64,000 nucleotides of DNA from Kibdelosporangium aridum (lineage in GTDB: Bacteria; Actinomycetota; Actinomycetes; Mycobacteriales; Pseudonocardiaceae). The notes beneath the pieces were generated by a model. It made no database searches. It was not told the DNA's origin and saw only the letters and a list, made by a program, of their open reading frames with translations. The stretch covers positions 1,178,001-1,242,000 of the forward strand of contig NZ_FWXV01000002.1 of NCBI RefSeq assembly GCF_900176515.1, given 5' to 3'. Positions 1 to 8,725 of the stretch are shown piece by piece (the stretch's first letter is position 1; the number at the start of each line of letters is the position of its first letter). Position numbers and translations under genes: made by a program.

Positions 1-248
1 CGCTCGATCAGGCCGAGCTTCTCAAGCTGAGCGGCCTGCCTGCTGACCACGGACGCGTCGACGAAACGCAGTTCGGCGAGATCGGAGACCCGAGATTCGC
101 CCCGGTAGGCCAGTTCGGCGAGCAGCTTGCCCGCGCCAGGCTGCACCCTGGTCTCTTCCCAGCTGCGCATGGTGGTGGCGTGCTGGACCTCCATCAACGA
201 CCGGACCTGCCGGATCAAGCCGATGTAGTCCTCGGGAGTGGGCTTCAT
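1..248 (-). CDS. MarR-family transcriptional regulator (3' end outside window)
   Basis: Only the first 82 codons are in the window, read on the minus strand from an ATG at 248 preceded by a good ribosome site (GGAGG). The visible part contains the MarR winged-helix core: a segment beginning GKLLAELAYRGESRVSDLA, followed by a recognition-helix-like stretch SVVSRQAAQLEKLGLIER, which is the usual MarR pattern of S/T-x-x-S-R-Q-x-x-x-L-E-x-x-G-L-I-x-R. It lies immediately downstream of and in the same direction as a second MarR gene, 42 bp apart, with a palindromic box in the gap. The ligand and targets cannot be told from the sequence. Confidence 0.85.
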   Translation of the reverse strand, partial: MKPTPEDYIGLIRQVRSLMEVQHATTMRSWEETRVQPGAGKLLAELAYRGESRVSDLAELRFVDASVVSRQAAQLEKLGLIE

Positions 249-267
249 CGCCGAACCTCCACCATTG

Positions 268-282
268 GTTGCCTAATACAAC
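268..282. promoter_or_regulatory. Candidate MarR operator (GTTG-N7-CAAC)
   Basis: The sequence GTTGCCTAATACAAC lies 19 bp upstream of the start of the partial MarR gene. Its GTTG/CAAC arms and AT-rich middle resemble TTG-N-CAA operators bound by many MarR dimers. It sits in an otherwise short AT-rich gap between two MarR genes, so autoregulation is the simplest reading, but binding is inferred. Confidence 0.45.
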
Positions 283-290
283 TATAGCGG

Positions 291-758
291 CTAGAGGTCC
301 TGATTCAGCTTGCCCAGCAGGGCGGAGAAGGTTGTGATCTCGTCGGTCGGCCAGCGGTCCAAGATCGCGTGCAACCGGGCGCGGCGGTCGTTGCGGACGG
401 TGGCGAGACGCTCGGTGCCGCCGTCGGTGAGTTGGACCAGGCGAGCGCGGCCATCGTGTGGGTCGGCGACGCGCTCGACCAGCTCCAGCTCTTCGAGCCG
501 GGCGATCTGGCGACTTATTGTCGACTTGTCCAAGCCGGTGCGCTCGACCACGTCGGCCGCGCGCACCGGCCCGATGTCACCGAGGTGCAAAAGCAGCGCG
601 TAGCAGGCCGCGTCCAGCTCCGGGTGGACCCGGGCGGCCAGGCTCAACGAGATGCTGCGGGCCCGTCCGAACAGCACAGACAGCTCGCGCTCCAGTGCGC
701 GCGTCGCGGACTCCCGGTCACCAGCTGGCTCATCTGGTGGCTTGGCCGCGCCGGTCAT
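291..758 (-). CDS. MarR-family transcriptional regulator
   Basis: A 155-residue protein with the complete MarR fold. Helices around residues 25-55 form the dimer region, the winged helix spans about 60-130, the recognition segment reads DKSTISRQIARLEELELVER and the wing carries the typical DPHDGRARLVQLT. It is upstream of a second, truncated-by-window MarR gene in the same orientation, so the two may form a small operon. MarR proteins are usually dimeric repressors released by phenolic ligands, oxidants or drugs. No efflux or redox target is adjacent except the PNPOx-like flavoprotein gene 152 bp upstream, which runs in the same direction. Confidence 0.9.
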   Translation of the reverse strand: MTGAAKPPDEPAGDRESATRALERELSVLFGRARSISLSLAARVHPELDAACYALLLHLGDIGPVRAADVVERTGLDKSTISRQIARLEELELVERVADPHDGRARLVQLTDGGTERLATVRNDRRARLHAILDRWPTDEITTFSALLGKLNQDL

Positions 759-909
759 TTACGCCTCGCAACACGCCCGGCGCCGCCCCGGCGATCACAG
801 CACCCAACTGCTTCGCGGCGCCGGCTGCGTGGGGCGAGGTGGAAATGGCCGGCTTTCGGCGGCCAAGCCCGTCCGAGCGAAGCGAGGACAATTCGACACT
901 GCGTGCTGT

Positions 910-1683
910 TCACTGCCCGGAAGTGTGCACCACCTGCTGCCATGGCTTCGGCGTGGCCTTCGCTGCGAAGTAGTCGCCGCCCTTGCGCTTGGCGTCGTCG
1001 GTGCCCCAGTCACGGGTCCGCTCGACCGGCTGCAGGTGCGGGATGTGCTTGCGGCAGTGGATGTAGGCCTCTTCCACCTCGACGACGACCCAGCGCTCGG
1101 GGGTGCGGCCACGGTCGTACTCGGCGGGGATGTCCGGGTGGCGGACGCGCATGTCGGCGTCCTCGACCACCCTGGCCCTGCCGTTGACGTGCAGGCCGAT
1201 CAGGTCGCGGACGAAGTCGACCATCAGGATCGCCAGGTGCGGGTTCTCACTGATGTTGCCGAGACTGGCGTGCACGCCGTTGCCCCGGTACTCCGGGTAG
1301 GCGATGTGCTTGGCGTCGAGCACCTGCAGGAAGCCTGGCGGACCCGCGCGGAACGACGAGTCACACTCGCCCTTGGCGTCCGCGCTGGCGATGAAGGCCA
1401 TCTCCATCCGGCCGATGAACTCGATCATCGCCTCGTTGAGGTGGTCGAGCATCTGGTTGTCGTAGAACTTCTTGGCACGGTCGCGGCTGCCGAACGCACA
1501 CTGGAGGAGATGTTCACCACGCGAACCAGGCAAGTGATCAGACTCATGATCAGCGAGCGGATCGGCGATGTCGGTGCTCACGACCGCGAGATTCGGCCGT
1601 GACCGGGGTGGTGGCTCCGCCAGTTCGAGGTCCAGCAGGTGCGCCTCGGCGGTGCCGGTGGGGGTCGGGGTTGCGGAAGGCAC
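910..1683 (-). CDS. Pyridoxamine 5'-phosphate oxidase-family (FMN/F420-binding) protein
   Basis: A 257-residue protein of the PNPOx split-barrel superfamily. The fold signature runs from FIGRMEMAFIASADAKGE (residues about 90-107) through the GPPGFLQVLD and NPHLAILMVD segments to GLHVNGRARVVED, the usual order for actinobacterial flavin- or F420-binding relatives. The C-terminal WVVVEVEEAYIHCRKHIPHL is also typical of this subfamily, which is annotated as pyridoxamine oxidase-like but mostly of unknown substrate. The GTG at 1683 gives the longest frame without a visible ribosome site. A GTG at 1581 would remove a low-complexity leader. It is divergent from the globin-reductase gene, with 181 bp between them, so the two may share a promoter region. 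Confidence 0.8.
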   Translation of the reverse strand: MPSATPTPTGTAEAHLLDLELAEPPPRSRPNLAVVSTDIADPLADHESDHLPGSRGEHLLQCAFGSRDRAKKFYDNQMLDHLNEAMIEFIGRMEMAFIASADAKGECDSSFRAGPPGFLQVLDAKHIAYPEYRGNGVHASLGNISENPHLAILMVDFVRDLIGLHVNGRARVVEDADMRVRHPDIPAEYDRGRTPERWVVVEVEEAYIHCRKHIPHLQPVERTRDWGTDDAKRKGGDYFAAKATPKPWQQVVHTSGQ

Positions 1684-1864
1684 GCGCGTAACAGTTTCAT
1701 ATCAAGGGACGAGCGCCCAGCTCGGCCATCGGTTGTCCACCGGAAGAGGGAATACGGAGAACTTTCCGTCACGCACAAGTACACGAAGGTGGCATCAAGG
1801 CGGACATCTCACGAGAATCGGGTTACTGTCCAACCCTGTCGGGGGATGGATGCATGAGTAGACC

Positions 1865-3118
1865 GTGACGCCCATCAAGACGTCTGAGCCAGAGGTTGGA
1901 GTCCGTGCCCCGACCATGACCGCAAACGCCGTAGTGAGCCCGATACCCCAGACCCCGAAGCCCGCCAGTCCCGCCACGATGCGGTCGGCGGACGCCGCGT
2001 CCGGCGCGGCCGCGATGGTGCGGCTGATCCGGGAGAGCTTCGCCGTCGTCGAGCCCAAAGCCGACGAGGTGGCGAAGTTCTTCTACGGGATGCTGTTCAG
2101 CCTGTCACCGAACGCGCGCGAGATGTTCCCCGCCAACATGGAGGTCCAGCGCTCGCGCCTGCTGCGCGCGCTCGTGCACATCGTCCAGCTGGTCGACCGG
2201 CCGGACGACCTCAACCCGTTCCTCCGCCAGCTCGGCCGCGACCACCGCAAGTTCGGTGTGATCAGCGCCCACTACGAGGCGGTCGGCACGGCGTTGATCG
2301 CGGCGGTGAAGAAGTTCTCCGGCAAGTCGTGGACCGACGAGATCGAGCGCGCCTGGGCCGAGGCCTACACGATCATGGCCCGCGCGATGCTCGACTCGGC
2401 CAACACCGACGACGGGCCCGCGTGGTGGCCCGCGACCGTCGTCGCCCACCACCGCATCGGCTACGACCTCGCCGTGGTGACCGTCCAAACGGACCACCCG
2501 ATGCCGTACCAGCCCGGGCAGTACGTGAGCGTGGAGACCCCGCACCGCCCCAGGCTGTGGCGCTACCTCTCCCCGGCCAACGCGCCACGCGAGGACGGGA
2601 CGATCGACTTCCACATCCGGACGGTCGACGGCGGCTGGGTCAGCCGGGCGATCGTCGGGCACACGCAGATCGGCGAGACCTGGCGGATCGGCCCGCCACT
2701 CGGCCGGATGAGCGTGGACAGGGAGAACACCAGGGACTTAGTCATGGTCGCCGGCGGGACAGGTCTCGCTCCCATGCGGGCGATCATCGACGAGCTGAGC
2801 CAGTGGGGCGAGAACCCGCGCGTGCACCTGTTCTACGGTGGACGCGTTTTGTCCGATCTGTACGACCTGCAGAACCTGCAGCGCCTGGCCGCCACCAACC
2901 CGTGGCTGACAGTCGTGCCCGTTCTGGAGTCCGAACCGGACGCCACTGGGGTGGAACACGGGACACTTGCCGACGTCGTCACCCGCTATGGCGCCTGGGC
3001 CGACCGGGACGTCCTGGTCAGCGGATCACCCGGGATGATCAGGTCGACGGTGTCGCGAATGCTCGTCGCGGGCACGCCGCTGGACCACATCACGTACGAC
3101 CCGTTCACACTGGACTAG
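1865..3118 (+). CDS. Globin-FAD/NAD reductase fusion (flavohemoglobin-like)
   Basis: A 417-residue three-domain protein. Residues 51-185 are a globin whose proximal histidine is H127 in the segment RDHRKFGV. Residues about 190-290 form an FAD-binding barrel, and 290-417 an NAD-binding domain with GGTGLAP at 297-303. Flavohemoglobins use NAD(P)H to reduce heme and convert nitric oxide to nitrate in the cytoplasm. Two features differ from the norm. There is an Ala/Pro-rich N-terminal extension of about 45 residues (a start at the ATG at 1916 would remove 17). The FAD motif that usually reads R-x-Y-S is RYLS at 233-236, placing Leu where the flavin-stacking Tyr is expected. The NO dioxygenase role is therefore inference, and a reductase with another partner is possible. 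Confidence 0.85.
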   Translation: MTPIKTSEPEVGVRAPTMTANAVVSPIPQTPKPASPATMRSADAASGAAAMVRLIRESFAVVEPKADEVAKFFYGMLFSLSPNAREMFPANMEVQRSRLLRALVHIVQLVDRPDDLNPFLRQLGRDHRKFGVISAHYEAVGTALIAAVKKFSGKSWTDEIERAWAEAYTIMARAMLDSANTDDGPAWWPATVVAHHRIGYDLAVVTVQTDHPMPYQPGQYVSVETPHRPRLWRYLSPANAPREDGTIDFHIRTVDGGWVSRAIVGHTQIGETWRIGPPLGRMSVDRENTRDLVMVAGGTGLAPMRAIIDELSQWGENPRVHLFYGGRVLSDLYDLQNLQRLAATNPWLTVVPVLESEPDATGVEHGTLADVVTRYGAWADRDVLVSGSPGMIRSTVSRMLVAGTPLDHITYDPFTLD

Positions 3119-3226
3119 GTCACCGACGGGTTCACATGCCCTGGGGTGCGGCGATTCCCGCTCGGTCGCCGGGCGGGCTCACGGCCGGATCGTTCCTCGG
3201 CCGCCGGTTCGGCCGCAGACATGCGA

Positions 3227-3261
3227 CCAGCCTTGAACCTCGCGAGTGAGGCCAAGGCTGG
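3227..3261. terminator. Hairpin between convergent genes
   Basis: Arms CCAGCCTTG (3227-3235) and CAAGGCTGG (3253-3261) pair perfectly, with an additional CCTC/GAGG pair inside the loop. The hairpin sits between the stop of the globin-reductase gene and the stop of hspR, where a bidirectional terminator is expected. There is no T-run. Confidence 0.6.
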
Positions 3262-3267
3262 GAATGA

Positions 3268-3720
3268 TCAGCCGCGGCGAGGCTGGGGCTTCCAGACCAC
3301 CAGAGCGGTTTTCGGCTTGTGTACCGGCACGAGTTCGTGCCGATAGGACTTGTGCACAGCTGCGGCGGCTTGCTCGGCTGCCGCGTACGCGGCGGCCAGT
3401 TCGTGCGTGAGTTCTTCGACGCGGGCCTGCAATGCGGTCACCTGGTTCTCCAGGTGGATGATCCGCTTGATGCCCGCGAGGTTCACGCCTTCCTCCTGGG
3501 ACAGACGCTGAACCTCGCGGAGCACCGCGATGTCACGCATCGAGTACCTGCGCCCGCCGCCTGAGGTCCGGCCGGGTGAGACCAGGCCCAGGCGGTCGTA
3601 GCTGCGCAGGGTCTGCGCGTGCAGGCCGGACAGCTGTGCGGCCACCGAGATCACGAAGATCGGGGTGTCCTCGTCCGCGTTCGCCGGGAAGGGGACACCG
3701 CTGGGAAACGAGGGCATCAT
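3268..3720 (-). CDS. hspR: Heat shock repressor HspR (MerR family)
   Basis: A 150-residue MerR-family protein. The DNA-binding head begins at about residue 20 with VISVAAQLSGLHAQTLRSYD followed by RLGLVSPGRTSGGGRRYS, which is the HspR signature. A coiled coil (about 95-120, NQVTALQARVEELTHEL) provides dimerisation. HspR represses the dnaK operon by binding HAIR boxes, usually with DnaK as corepressor. It is the last gene of dnaK-grpE-dnaJ-hspR, and its ATG directly follows the dnaJ stop (TAGATG), indicating translational coupling. Two HAIR boxes are present ahead of dnaK, which confirms the autoregulatory circuit. Confidence 0.95.
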   Translation of the reverse strand: MMPSFPSGVPFPANADEDTPIFVISVAAQLSGLHAQTLRSYDRLGLVSPGRTSGGGRRYSMRDIAVLREVQRLSQEEGVNLAGIKRIIHLENQVTALQARVEELTHELAAAYAAAEQAAAAVHKSYRHELVPVHKPKTALVVWKPQPRRG

Positions 3721-4890
3721 CTACTCGCTCCTCTGCTTCAGCATCGCCGTCAACTCCGGCCGGGGGTCTTGGTCCGAAGTCGCCTTCGCGTACTCCTCCA
3801 TCGCGGCCTTGGCCTCGTCGGAGAGTTTGTTCGGCACCGCCACCTGCACGGTGACCAGCAAGTCGCCCGCGACACCGTCACGTTTGACGACGCCCTTGCC
3901 ACGGACACGGAACACCCTGCCATTGGCTGTACCCGGGGCCACGCGCAACGACACCTTGCCGTCCAGTGTGGGCACGGTCAGCGTGGTGCCGAGTGCCAAC
4001 TCCTGGAACGTGACCGGCACGGTGATGGTCACGTCGTTGCCTGAGCGGCCGAACACGGCGTGCGGGGTGACGTGCACGCGCACGTACAGGTCACCGGCGT
4101 GCCCGCCGTTCTGGCCGGGTTCGCCCTGTTCGGCCAGTCTGATCTTCTGGTCGTCCTCCACGCCCGGCGGAATACGAACAGTCAACGTGCGGCTCTTGGT
4201 GCTCACGCCGTCGCCGCCGCACTCGGGGCACGGGTCGTCGACGATCCGGCCGGTGCCACGGCAGTCGCGGCACGGCTCGCTGAATGCGAAAGCGCCTTGG
4301 CTGCGCGTGATCAGGCCCGCGCCGTTACACGTCGGACAGGTGCGGGGGTGGGTGCCCGGCCGGGCACCGTTGCCGCCACACGTGCCACATGTGGACGGGC
4401 TGGACAGTCGCAAGGGGACAGTCGCACCGCGGATCGCTTCCAGGAAGTCGATCCGGATCTCGGTGTCCACGTCCGCACCGCGCCGGGGTCTGCCCGCGGT
4501 CGATCCCTGGCCGCGCCTGCCGAACAGGCCGCCGAGGATGTCACCGAGGCCGCTGAAGCTGCCGCCGGCGCCTTGTGCGTTGGCGCCGCCGAAGATGTCG
4601 CTGACATCGAAGCCGCCGCCCGCGCCGCCACTGCCGAACCCGCGCAGCCCGCCGCCGAACAGCCGGCGAGCCTCGTCGTACTGCTTACGCTTCTCGGGGT
4701 CACCGATCACGCCGTACGCCTCGGACACCGCCTTGAACCGCGTCTCTGCCTCGGTGTTGCCCGGGTTGGCGTCCGGGTGCAACTCCCTGGCCAGCTTGCG
4801 GTAGGCCTTCTTGATGTCCGCGTCCGTCGCGCTGGACGAGACGCCCAGCTCACGGTAGAAGTCCTTGTCGATCCAGTCCCTCGCGCTCAC
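3721..4890 (-). CDS. dnaJ: Chaperone DnaJ (Hsp40)
   Basis: A 389-residue type I DnaJ. The J domain covers residues 9-75 with HPD at 38-40, followed by a Gly/Phe-rich linker with many GGxxGF repeats, then a zinc-binding region with four CxxCxGxG-type repeats ([32 protein letters not shown]), and two C-terminal substrate-binding domains. DnaJ delivers unfolded clients to DnaK and stimulates its ATPase. This is the actinobacterial DnaJ1 type located in the dnaK operon, 24 bp after grpE. Confidence 0.97.
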   Translation of the reverse strand: MSARDWIDKDFYRELGVSSSATDADIKKAYRKLARELHPDANPGNTEAETRFKAVSEAYGVIGDPEKRKQYDEARRLFGGGLRGFGSGGAGGGFDVSDIFGGANAQGAGGSFSGLGDILGGLFGRRGQGSTAGRPRRGADVDTEIRIDFLEAIRGATVPLRLSSPSTCGTCGGNGARPGTHPRTCPTCNGAGLITRSQGAFAFSEPCRDCRGTGRIVDDPCPECGGDGVSTKSRTLTVRIPPGVEDDQKIRLAEQGEPGQNGGHAGDLYVRVHVTPHAVFGRSGNDVTITVPVTFQELALGTTLTVPTLDGKVSLRVAPGTANGRVFRVRGKGVVKRDGVAGDLLVTVQVAVPNKLSDEAKAAMEEYAKATSDQDPRPELTAMLKQRSE

Positions 4891-4914
4891 CGGACGTCCC
4901 CTCCCTTCTGTTCT

Positions 4915-5631
4915 TTAGTTCCGGTCCGCCGAACCATCAGGCTGTCCTTCGGACGGTTCGACCCATTCCTGGGCCTGAGCCGGTGCACCGGGTTCGTGGT
5001 CGGTCACGGCCACCAGCGCGGGGCGCAGCGTCCGGTCACCGATCTTGTAGCCGCGGCGCAACACCGCGGTCACGGTCGGGCCTTGCACGTCGGGGGACGT
5101 GTCGTGCTGCACGGCCTCGTGCACGGACGGGTCGAACGGCTCGTTCTCGTGGCCGAACGGCTCCAGCCCGACGCGCTGCAAGGTGGCGGTCAGCTTGTCC
5201 GCCACAGCCTTGAAGGCGCCGGTCAGGTCGCCGTGTGCGGCCGCCCGCTCGAGGTCGTCGAGGACCGCGAGCAGTTCGTTGACCACCGAGGCCTTGGCAC
5301 CGGTGATCACGCTCTCGCGGTCGCGGTCCACGCGCTTGCGGTAGTTGGCGTACTCAGCCTGCAGTCGCTGCAGGTCCTTGGTGCGCTCTTCCAACTGGGT
5401 CTTCAGCGAGACCTCCTCGCTGACGATTTCCGCTTCGACCTCGGGCACGGCACCACCGTCATCGGTGGCCGCGTGCTTGCCGCCCTCGGGGGCGCCCGCC
5501 TCGTCGACGGGCACCTCCTCGGTGACGGTCTTGACCTGACCGGTCTCCGGGTCGATCCGGCGTCGGTCGCGCACTACCACCCTTGGCTCCTCAGCCGAGT
5601 TGTTGTTGTCGTGCGGTCCCTGATCGGTCAC
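4915..5631 (-). CDS. grpE: Nucleotide exchange factor GrpE
   Basis: A 238-residue protein with the GrpE layout: a charged, disordered N-terminus, a long coiled coil beginning around residue 78 ([26 protein letters not shown]), and a C-terminal beta domain ending in a segment that includes [20 protein letters not shown]. GrpE releases ADP from DnaK. The start codon overlaps the dnaK stop by 4 bp (5628-5631), so the two are translationally coupled. Confidence 0.96.
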   Translation of the reverse strand: MTDQGPHDNNNSAEEPRVVVRDRRRIDPETGQVKTVTEEVPVDEAGAPEGGKHAATDDGGAVPEVEAEIVSEEVSLKTQLEERTKDLQRLQAEYANYRKRVDRDRESVITGAKASVVNELLAVLDDLERAAAHGDLTGAFKAVADKLTATLQRVGLEPFGHENEPFDPSVHEAVQHDTSPDVQGPTVTAVLRRGYKIGDRTLRPALVAVTDHEPGAPAQAQEWVEPSEGQPDGSADRN

Positions 5632-7481
5632 TTCTTCTCGTCCTCGTCGACGATCTCGGCGTCAACAACGTCGTCCTTCGGCGGGGTACCCGTACCGGCA
5701 CCGCCGGCCTGAGCACCTTCACCGCCGCCTGCCGCGTTGGCGGACGCGTACATCGCCGCGCCCATCGCCTGCGACTCCTGCGACAGCTTCTCGACCGCGG
5801 CCTTGATCTTGGCCGTGTCCTCGCCCTTGAGCGCCTCGTTGGCCTCCGCGATGGCCGCGTTGACCTTGTCCTTGGCGTCGGCCGGGACCTTGTCCTCGTT
5901 GTCCTTCAAGAACTTCTCGGTCTGGTAGACCAGCGTCTCGGCCTGGTTGCGGGTCTCGGCCTCCTCGCGGCGGCGCTTGTCCTCCTCGGCGTGTGCCTCG
6001 GCGTCCTTGACCATCCGGTCGATGTCCTCCTTGGGCAGCGCCGAGCCGCCCGTGATGGTCATCGACTGCTCCTTGCCGGTGCCCAGGTCCTTCGCGGAGA
6101 CGTGCACGATGCCGTTCGCGTCGATGTCGAAGGTGACCTCGATCTGCGGGACGCCACGCGGAGCCGGGGGCAGACCGGTCAGGTCGAACGTGCCCAGCTT
6201 CTTGTTGTGCACGGCGAACTCACGCTCGCCCTGGAAGACCTGGATGCCGACCGTGGTCTGGTTGTCGTCCGCGGTGGAAAAGATCTCTGAGCGCTTGGTC
6301 GGGATGGTGGTGTTGCGCTCGATGAGCTTGGTGAACACGCCACCCTTGGTCTCGATGCCCAGCGACAGCGGGGTCACGTCCAGCAGCAGGACGTCCTTGA
6401 CCTCACCCTTGAGCACACCGGCCTGCAGCGCGGCACCGACCGCCACGACCTCGTCCGGGTTGACGCCCTTGTTGGGCTCCTTGCCGCCGGTGAGCTCCTT
6501 GACCAGCTCGGTCACCGCGGGCATCCGGGTCGAGCCACCGACGAGCACGACGTGGTCGATGTCGCCGAGGTTGATGCTGGCGTCCTTGATCACGTTGTGG
6601 AACGGCGCACGGGTGCGGTCCAGCAGGTCGGAGGTGATCCGCTGGAACTCCGCGCGGGTCAGGGTCTCGTCGAGGAACAGCGGGTTCTTGTCCGCGTCCA
6701 CGGTGATGTACGGCAGGTTGATGTTGGCGCTGGTCGAGCTGGACAGCTCGATCTTCGCCTTCTCAGCGGCCTCGCGGATGCGCTGCAGCGCCATCTTGTC
6801 CTTGGTCAGGTCGATGCCGCTGGACTGCTTGAACTTGTCCACCAGCCAGTCGACGATGCGCTGGTCCCAGTCGTCACCACCGAGGTGGTTGTCACCGCTG
6901 GTCGCGCGGACCTCGACGACACCGTCGCCGATCTCCAGCAGGGAGACGTCGAAAGTACCGCCACCGAGGTCGAAGACCAGGATGGTCTGCTCTTTCTCGC
7001 CCTTGTCCAGGCCGTAGGCCAGGGCGGCCGCCGTCGGCTCGTTCACGATCCGCAGCACGTTGAGGCCGGCGATCTGGCCGGCTTCCTTGGTGGCCTGCCG
7101 CTGGGCGTCCTCGAAGTAGGCGGGGACGGTGATGACGGCGTCGGTGATCTGCTCGCCAAGGTAGGACTCGGCGTCGCGCTTGAGCTTCATCAGCACACGC
7201 GCGGAGATCTCCTGCGCGGTGTAGCGCTTGCCGTCGATCTCATCGGTCTTCCAGTCGGAGCCGATGTGCCGCTTGACCGAGCGGATGGTGCGGTCCACGT
7301 TGGTGACCGCCTGGTTCTTCGCCGGCTGGCCGACGAGCACCTCGCCGTTCTTGGCGAAGGCGACGATGGACGGGGTCGTCCGCGAACCCTCGGAGTTGGC
7401 GATGACCGTCGGCTCACCGCCTTCGAGAACGGCGACGACGGAGTTGGTCGTCCCCAGGTCGATGCCGACCGCTCGCGCCAT
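5628..7481 (-). CDS. dnaK: Chaperone DnaK (Hsp70)
   Basis: About 617 residues from the ATG at 7479-7481, the start that gives the canonical N-terminus [20 protein letters not shown]. The ATPase domain carries [15 protein letters not shown] and [11 protein letters not shown], followed by the substrate domain ([14 protein letters not shown]) and a Gly-rich tail ending VDEDEKK. An in-frame extension to 7547 is rejected because it would run into the HAIR boxes. It is the first gene of dnaK-grpE-dnaJ-hspR and is expected to be heat-inducible through HspR derepression. Confidence 0.98.
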   Translation of the reverse strand: MARAVGIDLGTTNSVVAVLEGGEPTVIANSEGSRTTPSIVAFAKNGEVLVGQPAKNQAVTNVDRTIRSVKRHIGSDWKTDEIDGKRYTAQEISARVLMKLKRDAESYLGEQITDAVITVPAYFEDAQRQATKEAGQIAGLNVLRIVNEPTAAALAYGLDKGEKEQTILVFDLGGGTFDVSLLEIGDGVVEVRATSGDNHLGGDDWDQRIVDWLVDKFKQSSGIDLTKDKMALQRIREAAEKAKIELSSSTSANINLPYITVDADKNPLFLDETLTRAEFQRITSDLLDRTRAPFHNVIKDASINLGDIDHVVLVGGSTRMPAVTELVKELTGGKEPNKGVNPDEVVAVGAALQAGVLKGEVKDVLLLDVTPLSLGIETKGGVFTKLIERNTTIPTKRSEIFSTADDNQTTVGIQVFQGEREFAVHNKKLGTFDLTGLPPAPRGVPQIEVTFDIDANGIVHVSAKDLGTGKEQSMTITGGSALPKEDIDRMVKDAEAHAEEDKRRREEAETRNQAETLVYQTEKFLKDNEDKVPADAKDKVNAAIAEANEALKGEDTAKIKAAVEKLSQESQAMGAAMYASANAAGGGEGAQAGGAGTGTPPKDDVVDAEIVDEDEKK

Positions 7482-7508
7482 GGAATCCTCCCGGTAGTGT
7501 TTCTTCGC

Positions 7509-7529
7509 CTTGAGCGTATGTGGCTCAAG
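7509..7529. promoter_or_regulatory. HAIR element (HspR operator) 1
   Basis: CTTGAGC-N7-GCTCAAG, a perfect inverted repeat 28 bp upstream of the dnaK start. The HAIR consensus known from Streptomyces and mycobacteria is CTTGAGT-N7-ACTCAAG. Here both arms carry the same compensating T-to-C / A-to-G change. Confidence 0.92.
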
Positions 7530-7563
7530 TCTGCTACCAGGAGTCATCGCCGGTCAAATCAGA

Positions 7564-7584
7564 CTTGAGCGGATGCCGCTCAAC
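7564..7584. promoter_or_regulatory. HAIR element (HspR operator) 2
   Basis: CTTGAGC-N7-GCTCAAC, one mismatch from a perfect repeat, 34 bp beyond the first box and still upstream of dnaK. Two boxes are expected for cooperative HspR binding. Confidence 0.88.
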
Positions 7585-7632
7585 CTTCCTGACAGGCCAA
7601 CGAGCGGGGTGCGGGGTTTGTTCCCCGAAAGA

Positions 7633-8475
7633 TCAGACGCGGTAGTCGACGTGGATGTCGCCGCTGCTCGCGTCCAGGTCAAGCACGTACGGCGACTGCG
7701 GGCTGGTGTCGATGTTGACCAGCTTCTCGCCGCTGCTGGTGGTGACGTCCGCCTTGTACATCTGGCCGCGCGGCACGGTCACGTTGATCCGGCCGCTGCT
7801 CGCGGTCACCTTGACGCTCTGGGCAGTGGCCATGTCGACCCGGACGTCACCGGACGAGCTCTCCACCGCCGCCTTCCCGCCGATCCCGCTGGCGTTGACC
7901 TCGCCGGACCGCGACAGGATGGTGACGTCCCCCTTGACGTCGCTGAGCGTGACGTCCCCGGAGCTCGCGTCGACAACGGCGGACTGGGCGAGGCCGATCA
8001 GCTCGACCCGTCCCGAGCCGACGTTGACGGCGACCGGTCCGGAGATGTCCCGGACCCGGATGTCCCCTGACCCGGACCGCACCCCCACCTCGGCCATGCC
8101 CGCGACGTCGATCTCGCCCGACCCGACCTCACCCATGATCTTGGCCGCGGCAGGCAACGTGACCTCGTAGTCGATCGAGCAGTTGCGCTGCTTGCAGTTC
8201 TCCAGCACCAGCGTGTCCCCCTCGACCCGATGGGTCTGCCCAGGCTGGTTGTTATCTCGGTAGTACACAGTGCGCCGCACGGACGGCGTCGCCCCGGCCC
8301 GGATCCGCACGGCCCCCGAACCGTTGTCGATCCGGACCGTGGCGACTTTCTGCGTGAGGTCCGTCGAGTCGCTGAAAGTGTTCGACGAGACCCGGAATCC
8401 CTCGCAGCCGGACAGCAGAAGCGTCCCCACGCCGATCGCGCAGACCCCCAGCACAACACGACGAGACAAGTCCAT
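7633..8475 (-). CDS. DUF4097-family beta-strand repeat lipoprotein
   Basis: A 280-residue exported protein. The signal peptide ends in a lipobox, LLSGC, with the acylated Cys at 24. The rest is a right-handed beta-helix-like array in which SGSG/SSGD turns recur about every 19-22 residues (for example VRSGSGDIRVRD, VDASSGDVTLSD, VESSSGDVRVDM), the hallmark of DUF4097 or putative adhesin domains. It is expected to be anchored to the outer face of the membrane. No function is established for the family in actinobacteria. It is monocistronic by spacing. Confidence 0.8.
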   Translation of the reverse strand: MDLSRRVVLGVCAIGVGTLLLSGCEGFRVSSNTFSDSTDLTQKVATVRIDNGSGAVRIRAGATPSVRRTVYYRDNNQPGQTHRVEGDTLVLENCKQRNCSIDYEVTLPAAAKIMGEVGSGEIDVAGMAEVGVRSGSGDIRVRDISGPVAVNVGSGRVELIGLAQSAVVDASSGDVTLSDVKGDVTILSRSGEVNASGIGGKAAVESSSGDVRVDMATAQSVKVTASSGRINVTVPRGQMYKADVTTSSGEKLVNIDTSPQSPYVLDLDASSGDIHVDYRV

Positions 8476-8663
8476 CTTCCGCTCCCCATCCGCTTCTTCG
8501 ACGACGGTCCAAAACTATTGAGCCGGCCCGGCCCCGGCATCCGGGACCACCCCGAGCCGACCCGGGTAGCCGACCCTGAGTGGATCGTCAGCAAGGAAGT
8601 TACGCGTCAGGGCAGTTCGGCGCGCTGGAGTTGCCTTCCGTTCAGACCTTGGTGCTAGCCCTA

Positions 8664-8690
8664 CCCCCGTTCGGATCAGCCTTGCGGGGG
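8664..8690. terminator. Possible terminator hairpin after the GH65 gene
   Basis: Six-bp arms CCCCCG (8664-8669) and CGGGGG (8685-8690) with a 15-nt loop lie downstream of the GH65 stop codon on the minus strand. The hairpin is GC-only, with no T-run. Confidence 0.35.
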
Positions 8691-8725
8691 AGTTTCATAG
8701 TGCCGGAAAGCAGGACACGCCGGTT

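Noticed and set aside
4060..5712. Open frame of 550 codons on the plus strand
   Set aside because: It is antisense to dnaJ and grpE and has the biased Val/Ala/Arg composition of a shadow.
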